In this document: one piece after another, positions 6,694 through 14,222 of the stretch
Layout: each line of letters begins with the position of its first letter
Position numbering within the stretch: position 1 is the stretch's first letter
Notes under the pieces: model-generated
Database searches by the model: none
What the model was told of the DNA's origin: nothing
Seen by the model: the letters and a program-made list of their open reading frames with translations, nothing else
Source: an uncultured Collinsella sp.
Lineage (GTDB): Bacteria > Actinomycetota > Coriobacteriia > Coriobacteriales > Coriobacteriaceae
Length of the DNA stretch: 14,312 bases
NCBI GenBank assembly: GCA_900764025.1
Contig: CAAFMM010000020.1
Coordinates: forward strand, 1-14,312
Direction: 5' to 3'
Made by a program: the position numbers and the translations under genes

Positions 6694-6750
6694 GCGATGA
6701 GCGCGCTGGAGTGTCGGTTTCTTGCGGTCAGGGAAAATCGCGCTCATCGC
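6694..6750. repeat. 12-bp inverted repeat in the divergent intergenic region
   Basis: GCGATGAGCGCG (6694-6705) is the exact reverse complement of CGCGCTCATCGC (6739-6750), with a 33-base spacer. It lies between the divergent PHP and LarC-like genes and overlaps the expected -35 zone of the minus-strand promoter. It may be a two-site operator, or a long-loop hairpin belonging to an extragenic repeat. The evidence is only the symmetry. Confidence 0.5.
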
Positions 6751-6831
6751 GCTCCGCCACATCCGCGCCGCCCGCGATGTGTTAGCGTTTGGGTGAACAA
6801 AACGAGCCCGTGCGGAAAGGAGCCGGACCGT

Positions 6832-7317
6832 ATGCCATGCGATAGCAAATCTCCGCTGTCCCGCGAGACCGATGCGCCCGAGACCATCGTCAAGCTGGAA
6901 TGCGATATCGACGACGCATCGCCCGAGGTGCTCGCCTACGCCGCCGACCGCCTGCGCGAGGCTGGTGCGCGCGAGGTGCATTGGCTGCCCCTCTATTGCA
7001 AGAAAGGCCGCCCCGGCTGGCAGCTGCAGGTAATCTGCACCCACGAGGATATCGAACGCCTACAGACGATTATCTTTTTGGAAACCACGACCAATGGCAT
7101 CCGCCGCCAGGTTATGGAGCGCGTTTGCCTACCACGCCGCTTTGAGCGCGTAACGACGCCATGGGGCGAGGTGTCCGTCAAGGTAGCCACCCTGCCCGAC
7201 GGCAGTGAGCGTGCGGCGCCCGAGTACGAAGACTGCTCCCGCCTCGCTCGCGAGCACGACGTGCCGCTCCAGCGCGTGATGCAGGCGGCACAAGCCGTGG
7301 CACTGCGATTTGAGTAA
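6832..7317 (+). CDS. Stand-alone LarC C-terminal (nickel-insertion) domain protein
   Basis: The 161-residue protein matches the C-terminal part of LarC (DUF111 family): VKLECDIDDASPEVLAYAADRL, GAREVHWLPLYCKKGRPGWQLQVIC, LETTTNGIRR and the end YEDCSRLAREHDVPLQRVMQAA. LarC is the CTP-dependent nickel chelatase that finishes the nickel-pincer cofactor used by lactate racemase and related enzymes. Full LarC is about 400 residues. In Lactobacillus plantarum it is split into LarC1 and LarC2 joined by a programmed frameshift. Here only the LarC2 portion is present: the upstream DNA is the divergent promoter region and then the antisense PHP gene. The ATG at 6832 is chosen because AAAGGAG is ten bases ahead and the alternative in-frame starts upstream have no homology. 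The assignment is by motif memory. Confidence 0.72.
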   Translation: MPCDSKSPLSRETDAPETIVKLECDIDDASPEVLAYAADRLREAGAREVHWLPLYCKKGRPGWQLQVICTHEDIERLQTIIFLETTTNGIRRQVMERVCLPRRFERVTTPWGEVSVKVATLPDGSERAAPEYEDCSRLAREHDVPLQRVMQAAQAVALRFE

Positions 7318-7375
7318 CACGGCCGAGCGACGCGCCGCGCCCGGCCACATCAACCCCATCCGAAAGGAACTCCCC

Positions 7376-7924
7376 ATGAAATACCTCCTCGCCTCCGACA
7401 TCCACGGCTCGGCATACTGGGCCGAGCGTCTCTGCACCGCCATCGAGTCCGAGCAGCCCGACCGCATCGTCCTGCTGGGCGACCTGCTCTACCACGGCCC
7501 GCGCAACGACCTGCCGCGCGACTACGCCCCCAAGCGTGTGATTCCGCTGCTCAACGCCCTGGCCGACCGCATCATCGCGGTGCGCGGCAACTGCGACGCC
7601 GAGGTCGACCAGATGGTGCTCGACTTTCCCGTTATGGCCGACTACGCCACGCTGTTCGACGAGACCGGCCGCGAGCTGTTCCTGACGCACGGCCACGTCT
7701 TTGGCGCCGGCATGCACAACAGCGTCGACCACGTGCCCGCGCTGCCCGAGGGCTCCGCGCTCGTCTACGGCCACACGCACATCAAGGTCAACGAGGAGAG
7801 CGCCGCGCACCCGGGCCTGTGGCTCTTCAACCCCGGCAGCGTGAGCATCCCCAAGGACGGCACGCACAGCTACGGCGTCTACGAGGGCGGCGCGTTCCGT
7901 CACGTGGTCCTGGAGGAGGAATAA
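7376..7924 (+). CDS. yfcE: YfcE-type metallophosphodiesterase
   Basis: This 182-residue calcineurin-like phosphoesterase has all the dimetal motifs: SDIHG (Asp8, His10), GDLLYHGPRN (Asp36), GNCD (Asn72), LTHGH (His105, His107) and YGHTH (His133, His135). Its length and the extended GDxxYHGPRN sequence match YfcE, a phosphodiesterase active on artificial substrates and of uncertain physiological role. The ATG at 7376 is used because AAGGA (7364-7368) is seven bases ahead; an upstream in-frame ATG at 7310 overlaps the previous gene and adds a non-conserved leader. It sits 58 bases after the LarC-like gene and two bases before mazG, whose ribosome binding site is inside its final codons. It is likely co-transcribed with mazG. 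Confidence 0.9.
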   Translation: MKYLLASDIHGSAYWAERLCTAIESEQPDRIVLLGDLLYHGPRNDLPRDYAPKRVIPLLNALADRIIAVRGNCDAEVDQMVLDFPVMADYATLFDETGRELFLTHGHVFGAGMHNSVDHVPALPEGSALVYGHTHIKVNEESAAHPGLWLFNPGSVSIPKDGTHSYGVYEGGAFRHVVLEEE

Positions 7925-7926
7925 CT

Positions 7927-8787
7927 ATGGCGCAGCACATGGCTCAGCAAAATGCCGAGGGTTCGCGCGACCTGTCCACGCTGGTCGACGCGTCGGCCGA
8001 GCTGCAGCATCTGGTGCAGACCATTTGGCGCCTGCGTCAGCCCGACGGCTGCCCGTGGGACCGCGAGCAGACGCACCGCAGCATTGGCAAAAACATGATC
8101 GAGGAGGCCTACGAGGCGCTCGATTGCATCGAGGCCGATGATGCCGCGCATCTGCGCGAGGAGCTGGGCGACGTGCTCATGCAGGTGGTGCTGCATGCGC
8201 AGATCGCGGCGGACGCCGGAGAGTTCACGCTTGCCGACGTGGCGCGCGATATCGACGCCAAGCTCATCCGCCGCCACCCACACGTGTTTGGCGATGCGGA
8301 CGCCGAGAGCTCCGACGAGGTGCTCAAGATTTGGGATGAGGTCAAGCTTGCCGAGAAGGCTGCCAAGGACAAGGCCGTGGCAGCAGGCGAGACTGCGCCC
8401 GAGGGTCTGCTCGACGGCGTTCCTACGCATCTGCCGGCGCTGATGCAGGCCCAGAAGGTGTCGCGCAAGGCAGCGGCCGTGGGCTTTGAATGGGAGACGG
8501 TCCAGGATGTGTGGGACGAGGTAGCCGAGGAGCGTGCCGAGTTCGAGGCCGAGGAGCCCGGCTCGCCCGAGCGCGAGATGGAGTTTGGCGACCTGCTCTT
8601 TGCCCTGGTCAACGTTGCGCGCAAAGAGGGCATCGACGCCGAGAGCGCCCTGCGCGCGAGCACGGCCAAGTTTCGCCGTCGCTGGGCCGCGATGGAGGCC
8701 GCCGTGCACGAGGCGGGCGATGACCTCGCCGCCTGCTCAACCGCTCAACTCAACGACCTGTGGGACCAAGCAAAAGCAAGCGAGTGA
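7927..8787 (+). CDS. mazG: Nucleoside triphosphate pyrophosphohydrolase MazG
   Basis: MazG hydrolyses (d)NTPs to monophosphates and pyrophosphate, cleaning nucleotide pools and modulating stress responses. The 286 residues hold two tandem MazG domains. The first has RQPDGCPWDREQTH (38-50), the acidic helix EEAYE (59-63) and EELGD (78-82). The second has EMEFGDLLFALVNVARKEGID and FRRRW near the C terminus. It is slightly longer than the E. coli protein (263), with an extra 20 or so residues at the N terminus. The ATG at 7927 lies two bases after the yfcE stop, with AGGAGGA overlapping the yfcE end, so coupling is probable. An in-frame ATG at 7819 runs inside yfcE and is rejected. Confidence 0.93.
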   Translation: MAQHMAQQNAEGSRDLSTLVDASAELQHLVQTIWRLRQPDGCPWDREQTHRSIGKNMIEEAYEALDCIEADDAAHLREELGDVLMQVVLHAQIAADAGEFTLADVARDIDAKLIRRHPHVFGDADAESSDEVLKIWDEVKLAEKAAKDKAVAAGETAPEGLLDGVPTHLPALMQAQKVSRKAAAVGFEWETVQDVWDEVAEERAEFEAEEPGSPEREMEFGDLLFALVNVARKEGIDAESALRASTAKFRRRWAAMEAAVHEAGDDLAACSTAQLNDLWDQAKASE

Positions 8788-8827
8788 GGCCTGCGTCTCT
8801 CACGGCATCCATTCGTAGAGAGGCCTC
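8786..8827. terminator. Possible hairpin between convergent mazG and ATPase genes
   Basis: GAGGCCT (8786-8792) pairs with AGGCCTC (8821-8827), with TCTCT (8796-8800) and AGAGA (8817-8821) as an inner or competing pairing. The left arm overlaps the mazG stop and the right arm overlaps the stop of the convergent gene. There is no T run on either strand, so function as a terminator is only a possibility. Confidence 0.3.
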
Positions 8828-10194
8828 TACAAGCAAAAAGCCATATACAACGGAAGATGTGCCAGCTGCGCTTCGGCATCCCACTCGAGTTGTTTAGGGT
8901 GCAACACGTAAGCCATCCCAATCTTCTTGTTAAAGCGCGCGCGGAATCGGTCGAGGGAGATGGTTCCGTATCTGCGTGGCGACTTAACTTCGATGGGGCT
9001 GATGCGCGGCTTTCCGGCGGCATTGACATAGGGTCGGGTAACGAGGAAGTCGATTTCCATGCGCTCCTCCCCCTCCTTCTTTCCGCTTTGGAAATAAAAG
9101 AAGAGCCTGTGTCCATTGGCCTTTAGAGATTGGGCAACGTAGTTTTCGGTAAGCATTCCTTCGTTCAATCCGATGTCGCCGCGAAGCACGGCCCTGTAAA
9201 CGTCTTCATCGGTATCGTTGTTGTCAGAAAAGGCAAGCGTTACAAGCAGGCCGGTGTCTGCCATGTAGCACTTGAGGGCCGTTTGCTCCATGCTGAGTGA
9301 AAGGCCCACGCTCGGTTCGCTTGCGGCATAGCAGATATTGGCAATTCGCGCGTCTGCCAGCCAAAAGAAAGCTTCTTCGTAGGTGCGCATGCGTGCGTTT
9401 TTATCAAGTGAGGAAAGCTTGAATCGTTTTTCGTGCCTAGAGAGCTGACCCGGGATGCCATCGAGTACGGAGACGACTTTGAATTCGTAACCGGTTGCAA
9501 AACGAGAGATATCGTTGCGATAGAGCTGGACGATTCGGCGCTTCGAAGCGTCGACGGGCGCAAAAGCGCGCTGTTCAACATAGATGGATACCGGCTCAGG
9601 CATGCCGCCTACAAGCATGTATTCGCGCATAAGGGAGAGCGCTCTGCGATGTAGGGCATCGGGGAGCGGCTTCATCTTGTTAAAACTCATGCGAATGAGA
9701 TCGGCCAGCCCCTTTTCGTCCATGCCCCAAAGAAACTCCTCAAAGTCGAGGGGCTCAAGTTCCAGAGACTCTTCCTCGGATGGGATGACGATATCTTTAA
9801 TGTTCTGCTTGATGCTGAGCAGGGATCCAGTTTCGATGTAGTCGTAACGTCCGTCTGCAACGAGATACTTGATGAGTCCGCGTGCTTGCGGGTACATCTG
9901 GACCTCGTCAAAGACGATAAGCGTCTCGTGTTCATAGAGTTTGACGTTATAGAAAACCGAGAGATAGAGGAAGAGCGAGTCGAAGTCAGTGCGATAGTCC
10001 TCAAAATATTGCTTAACTTCGGCAGGTGCTTGAAAGAAATCAATGACAAGGCAGGACTTGTATTCGGTTTCTCCAAACGTGCGGGCAAGCGTGCTCTTGC
10101 CGACACGGCGGGCTCCTTCAATAAGAAGTGCTGTTTTACCAGCGCTTTCATGCTTCCACTTTAGTAGTTTGTCATAGGCTTTTCGTTTAAGCAT
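8827..10194 (-). CDS. AAA ATPase with DUF4143 C-terminal domain
   Basis: The 455-residue protein begins with an AAA_14-type P-loop domain: Walker A GARRVGKST (27-35), Walker B LIVFDEVQ (93-99, Asp96 and Glu97) and sensor-like ETGS (121-124). The C-terminal half matches DUF4143, ending in EIDFLV (Asp382) and PIEVKS (Glu402, Lys404), a D...ExK arrangement like PD-(D/E)XK nuclease folds. The biological role of this widespread family is not established. The ATG at 10194 is preferred because GAGGT precedes it at normal spacing; an in-frame ATG at 10242 lies within the upstream repeat array. Base composition is visibly lower in G+C, with many AT-ending codons, unlike all neighbours, which points to horizontal acquisition. 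The frame is intact and the key residues are present. Confidence 0.85.
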   Translation of the reverse strand: MLKRKAYDKLLKWKHESAGKTALLIEGARRVGKSTLARTFGETEYKSCLVIDFFQAPAEVKQYFEDYRTDFDSLFLYLSVFYNVKLYEHETLIVFDEVQMYPQARGLIKYLVADGRYDYIETGSLLSIKQNIKDIVIPSEEESLELEPLDFEEFLWGMDEKGLADLIRMSFNKMKPLPDALHRRALSLMREYMLVGGMPEPVSIYVEQRAFAPVDASKRRIVQLYRNDISRFATGYEFKVVSVLDGIPGQLSRHEKRFKLSSLDKNARMRTYEEAFFWLADARIANICYAASEPSVGLSLSMEQTALKCYMADTGLLVTLAFSDNNDTDEDVYRAVLRGDIGLNEGMLTENYVAQSLKANGHRLFFYFQSGKKEGEERMEIDFLVTRPYVNAAGKPRISPIEVKSPRRYGTISLDRFRARFNKKIGMAYVLHPKQLEWDAEAQLAHLPLYMAFCL

Positions 10195-10202
10195 GGCTAC
10201 CT

Positions 10203-10353
10203 CGTGCACGATATCCAGAACTTTTATAACCTGATTATGCACGATATCCAGAACTTCAGACCCTTAGATTTGCACGATATCCAGAACTTTGCACGATGTG
10301 AAAGCACAATATCCAGAACTTTGCACGATGTGAAAGCACAATATTGACACTTT
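10203..10353. repeat. Array of five iteron-like direct repeats upstream of the DUF4143 ATPase
   Basis: The core TGCACGATATCCAGAACTT occurs exactly at 10205-10223, 10238-10256 and 10271-10289. A variant with GCACAATATCC begins at 10304, and a decayed one, GCACAATATTGACACTT, at 10336. Successive GCAC starts are 33, 33, 32 and 32 bases apart, close to three helical turns. The right part is also an exact tandem duplication of a 32-base unit (10281-10312 and 10313-10344). The array ends about ten bases from the ATPase start codon and covers its promoter region. It may be an operator array, a recombination or expansion substrate, or a recognition site for the encoded protein. Confidence 0.9.
10223..10228 (-). 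promoter_or_regulatory. Candidate -10 box of the ATPase gene, within the repeat array
   Basis: On the minus strand TATAAA lies 29 bases from the ATG, between repeat copies 1 and 2. A start of transcription would fall inside copy 1 and the -35 region inside copy 2. The -35 match is poor. The arrangement suggests that whatever binds the repeats would affect transcription of this gene. Confidence 0.3.
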
Positions 10354-11891
<1,538 letters not shown>

Positions 11892-11903
11892 ACGGGCGAA
11901 TTT

Positions 11904-11937
11904 GGCGAGGGGGAGGCTGACTCGGTTCCTCCCCGCC
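11904..11937 (+). terminator. GC-rich hairpin immediately downstream of enolase
   Basis: GGCGAGGGGGAGG (11904-11916) can pair with CCTCCCCGCC (11928-11937), forming seven contiguous pairs plus a GGC/GCC base with bulges. There is no T run. It probably assists the true terminator 27 bases further on, or protects the enolase 3' end. Confidence 0.45.
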
Positions 11938-11963
11938 TTGGCTGGATGCCGCAAAGAACTATG

Positions 11964-11995
11964 GGCGCTGGGCCATACGGCTCAGCGCCTTTTTT
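11964..11995 (+). terminator. Strong intrinsic terminator of enolase
   Basis: GGCGCTGGGCC (11964-11974) pairs with GGCTCAGCGCC (11979-11989) around an ATAC loop, eleven pairs with one G-U, followed directly by six T (11990-11995). This is a textbook Rho-independent terminator and separates enolase from the downstream division gene, which therefore needs its own promoter. Confidence 0.93.
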
Positions 11996-12037
11996 ATGTC
12001 GAGCAAAGGCTGGCGAAGGCGGCGCGGGCGCTCGTGC

Positions 12038-12043
12038 TATAAC
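12038..12043 (+). promoter_or_regulatory. Extended -10 promoter candidate for the FtsB/DivIC-like gene
   Basis: TATAAC is preceded by TG one base upstream (TGCTATAAC), the extended -10 pattern, and lies 44 bases ahead of the ATG at 12087. The -35 region is GC-rich and weak. A promoter here is expected because a strong terminator lies just upstream. Confidence 0.4.
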
Positions 12044-12086
12044 TAAAGGACTTAGCGCAAACAAACCTCAACCGCACAAGGCGCAC

Positions 12087-12848
12087 ATGGATCAGATTTA
12101 CGACAACAGGTACTATTCCGCCGGTTCGCGTGAGCCGTCGCCTCGTCGTGCGCGTACCGCACAGCTTGGCGGGTCTGGTTATGCTGGTGCTGATCGCTCC
12201 AGGTATAGCTCGCCGGCGACTTCGCATCCCAATGCTCAGCCAAATAGTTCCTCGGATAGTCCGGTGCGCCCATCGCGTTCCAAGCATGCGTCGCGCCCTT
12301 CGACCCAGGCGTCCGACAAGCCGCGCCGTCCCTCAAGCCGTCTTTCCGGCTCGGACTTTATGCACTACGCCAACGACAACGCAGCGGTCAAGGCAATTTA
12401 CGACTTTGCCCACGGTCCTCAGCGAGGGCTGCTTATCGGTATTGTCGTCGCCCTGGTGCTCGTGAGCCTGTACTTTCCCATGCGCGACCTCTACGTTGCC
12501 AAACGCTCGAGCGATATCTTGGCCAAGCAGGTCGAGATTCGCCAGCAGTACAACGACGAGCTGCAGAAAAGCGTCGACAAGCTGCTCTCGGAGGAGGGTA
12601 TCAAGGACGCGGCATCCGAGGACTTGGGCCTGGTGATGCCCGGCGAGAAGAGAATTGAAGTGCAGGGCCTGGACGACGATTCGGATTCGTCTTCGAGCAG
12701 GAAGTCGTCGAACGCCAAGAAGGCCAGCGAAGTTGCCAAGGAAATCGAAGACGTCGGTAAGGACGCGCCGTGGTACATCCAGGCGCTCGACATGCTGTTT
12801 GGGTTTAACGGTGTCGAGGGCCAGACGGTCGTGTCCAACGGCAAATAG
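12087..12848 (+). CDS. FtsB/DivIC-family septum formation protein
   Basis: This 253-residue protein has the bitopic FtsB/DivIC layout. A hydrophilic tail rich in Ser, Pro and Arg (1-90) leads to one membrane segment GLLIGIVVALVLVSLYF (114-130), then a coiled-coil-like stretch (about 138-170) and the family motif EDLGLVMPGEKRIEV (178-192). After that comes an Asp/Ser-rich linker and a short amphipathic C terminus. The topology would place the coiled coil outside the membrane, where FtsB/DivIC proteins join the FtsL/FtsQ divisome subcomplex. The position between eno and ppx matches the actinobacterial gene. The ATG at 12087 gives a sensible N terminus but only a weak AAGG site. An in-frame ATG at 11946 would run through the terminator and is rejected. 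Confidence 0.82.
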   Translation: MDQIYDNRYYSAGSREPSPRRARTAQLGGSGYAGADRSRYSSPATSHPNAQPNSSSDSPVRPSRSKHASRPSTQASDKPRRPSSRLSGSDFMHYANDNAAVKAIYDFAHGPQRGLLIGIVVALVLVSLYFPMRDLYVAKRSSDILAKQVEIRQQYNDELQKSVDKLLSEEGIKDAASEDLGLVMPGEKRIEVQGLDDDSDSSSSRKSSNAKKASEVAKEIEDVGKDAPWYIQALDMLFGFNGVEGQTVVSNGK

Positions 12849-12868
12849 CGCCCGGAGGGGAGCCTGCA

Positions 12869-13870
12869 ATGGCAGATTGCAAACGCTATAAGGTAGCCGC
12901 GATCGACCTGGGAACAGTGTCGTCGCGACTGGTGTTAGCGCAGGTCGAGGCCGGGGCGATCGTGAAATCGTCCAAGCATACCGAGATCACCGACTTGGGC
13001 GAGGGCGTGGACGCGACGGGCCGCTTTTGCGAGGCGGCCGTTGAGCGCGTGCTCGCCGCATGCCGCATGTTTGTGGACGAGGCGCGTGCCTTTGGGGCCG
13101 CGTGCATCTGCACCACATGCACGAGCGCCGCGCGCGATGCGTCCAATGCCGCGCTGCTGCTGGACGGCCTGCGCGATCTGGGGCTTGAGCCACAGGTGAT
13201 TCCGGGCGAGGTCGAGGCACGCCTGACGTTTTTTGGCGTGGCGCACGACTTTGCTGGCGAGCGCATCATTGTTGCCGATTCGGGCGGCGGATCCACGGAG
13301 CTCGCGACGGGCGTCTATGCGCCGGAGCGTGGGGTCTTTGCGCTGGAGGGCACGCGTTCGCTGGACATTGGTTGTCGTCGCGTGACCGAGCGGTTTTTCT
13401 CGGCACTGCCGCCGTCGACGAACGAGCTTGCGGCTGCTGCCGGCTGGGCAAACGAGCAGTTTACGGGCTACTTTGAGAGTCTGCCTGTCGACTTTGAGCG
13501 TGCCGAGCGCCTGGTCGCGGTGGGTGGTACGGTCACGACGCTCGTGGCACTCGTTCACGAGCTGGAGCCGTATGATTCGAGCTTTGTGCACCTGCGCGAG
13601 CTTTCGCTGGATCAGGTTTCGGCCGCTATCGAGCGCATGTCTATGTTGGATGCGGACGGCATCGCCGCTCTGCCGGGTGTACAGCCCAAACGCGCGGGCG
13701 TGATCTTGGCGGGCGCCGTGGTGATCCGCGAGCTCATGCGGGCCGGCGGCTACAAGACGCTCACTGTAAGCGAGAACAGCCTACTCGCCGGCATGGCCGC
13801 CACCATCAACGAGGTTCTCGACGGTGCGACCCCCACCATTGGCTGGACCCCGAGCCTGAGCGCCCTTTAA
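12869..13870 (+). CDS. Ppx/GppA-family exopolyphosphatase or pppGpp phosphohydrolase
   Basis: The 333 residues form one ASKHA-fold Ppx/GppA module, the short type common in Actinobacteria. Seen are the first phosphate loop AAIDLGTVSSRLVL (10-23), TSAARDASN (85-93), GEVEARLTFFGV with probable catalytic Glu116, the second phosphate loop ADSGGGSTEL (136-145), SLDIGCRRVTERFF and AVGGTVTTLVAL. The family splits polyphosphate or removes the 5' phosphate from pppGpp; which applies here cannot be told from sequence. The usual Asn of the GTNS loop is Val17 here. The ATG at 12869 follows GGAGGGG and lies 20 bases after the division gene, so the two are probably one transcript. The DUF501 gene often found between them in other Actinobacteria is missing. 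Confidence 0.9.
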   Translation: MADCKRYKVAAIDLGTVSSRLVLAQVEAGAIVKSSKHTEITDLGEGVDATGRFCEAAVERVLAACRMFVDEARAFGAACICTTCTSAARDASNAALLLDGLRDLGLEPQVIPGEVEARLTFFGVAHDFAGERIIVADSGGGSTELATGVYAPERGVFALEGTRSLDIGCRRVTERFFSALPPSTNELAAAAGWANEQFTGYFESLPVDFERAERLVAVGGTVTTLVALVHELEPYDSSFVHLRELSLDQVSAAIERMSMLDADGIAALPGVQPKRAGVILAGAVVIRELMRAGGYKTLTVSENSLLAGMAATINEVLDGATPTIGWTPSLSAL

Positions 13871-13883
13871 CCGTCTCCCTCTG

Positions 13884-13951
13884 AGTTGCGGTGAAATAGT
13901 TCCTAGATGGGCTGGTAAACTGCCAAAACAGGAACTATCCCACCGCAACTT
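13884..13951. repeat. Inverted repeat, family copy 2 (downstream of ppx)
   Basis: AGTTGCGGTGAAATAGTTCC at 13884-13903 plus one T forms the left arm; the right arm at 13930-13950 is its reverse complement except at two adjacent positions. The loop is 25 bases. The right arm is nearly the same as that of the copy at 5646-5714, while the loops differ completely, so selection or recent spread acts on the arms. It starts 13 bases after the ppx stop and could end the transcript or stabilise its 3' end. Confidence 0.85.
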
Positions 13952-13952
13952 A

Positions 13953-13977
13953 GAGCCCCACCGGCGTCCAAAAGAAG
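13953..13977. repeat. 25-bp direct repeat, copy A
   Basis: GAGCCCCACCGGCGTC followed by CAAAAGAAG. It matches copy B at 14150-14174 at 24 of 25 positions, 197 bases apart. It abuts the inverted repeat. Copy B continues leftward as GGTTCGAGCCC, which resembles the T-arm and 3' end of a tRNA gene, so these may be tRNA-end remnants or attachment-site-like duplications. No full tRNA could be folded here. Confidence 0.75.
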
Positions 13978-14009
13978 CGAGCCCACATCCCAAAGGGAGA
14001 CGAGCTCGC
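13970..14009 (-). terminator. Terminator-like hairpin on the minus strand
   Basis: Read on the minus strand, GCGAGC (14009-14004) pairs with GCTCGC (13982-13977), with an inner TCCC-TTT-GGGA hairpin, and is followed by TTCTTTT. The internal bulges are large, so strength is uncertain. It would end transcripts that enter from the gene at the right edge. Confidence 0.45.
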
Positions 14010-14029
14010 AAACAATCATATGGTAGGGG

Positions 14030-14160
14030 CGGTGGGACGTCCGCGTATTTGCTGCGCAAATCCGCACCGGCTTCGGCCGCCTGCCGGCGCCCTCGCCGGC
14101 TCGCTGCGGGCGCTGCGCGTCCGCTTGACGCTCGCCCCCTCGCGGGTTCGAGCCCCACCG
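14030..14160. other. GC-rich stretch of consecutive hairpins, possible structured RNA or repeat
   Basis: Four local hairpins follow each other: ATTTGC-TGC-GCAAAT (14047-14061, extendable with GCG/CGC), CGGC-TTCG-GCCG (14068-14079, a UUCG-type tetraloop), GCCGGCG-CCCT-CGCCGGC (14083-14100) and GCGTC-CGCTT-GACGC (14117-14131). They are closed by an outer pairing of CGGTGGG (14030-14036) with CCCACCG (14154-14160). Open frames on both strands here are Arg-rich and look like read-through of repeat DNA, not protein. A multibranched RNA or an extragenic repeat are the main readings. Confidence 0.45.
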
Positions 14161-14174
14161 GCGTCTAAAAGAAG
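14150..14174. repeat. 25-bp direct repeat, copy B
   Basis: GAGCCCCACCGGCGTC followed by TAAAAGAAG, the partner of the copy at 13953-13977. Upstream of this copy is GCGGGTTC, which gives a T-arm-like stem with one mismatch. The sequence after position 14174 no longer matches copy A. Confidence 0.75.
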
Positions 14175-14222
14175 GCTTATAGGACAAAATGTGTGTCCCG
14201 ATAGAACATCCGTTTCCATCCA

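Noticed and set aside
6418..6831. Upstream extension of the LarC-like reading frame, as a possible LarC1 part
   Set aside because: The translation is antisense to the PHP gene and to the divergent promoter region and shows no LarC1 similarity. The ribosome binding site is at the 6832 start.
9433..9654. Plus-strand small open frames inside the ATPase gene
   Set aside because: They are antisense shadows of a gene with clear Walker and DUF4143 motifs, and have no family features or ribosome binding sites.
10203..10353. CRISPR array
   Set aside because: Spacing is regular, but the 13-15-base gaps between the 19-base cores are too short for CRISPR spacers, two units are exact tandem copies, and no cas genes are nearby.
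14076..14172. Complete tRNA gene ending in GGTTCGAGCCCCACCGGCGTC
   Set aside because: The T-arm-like part is present with one mismatch, but no matching 5' acceptor strand, anticodon arm or D-arm lies at the right distance.
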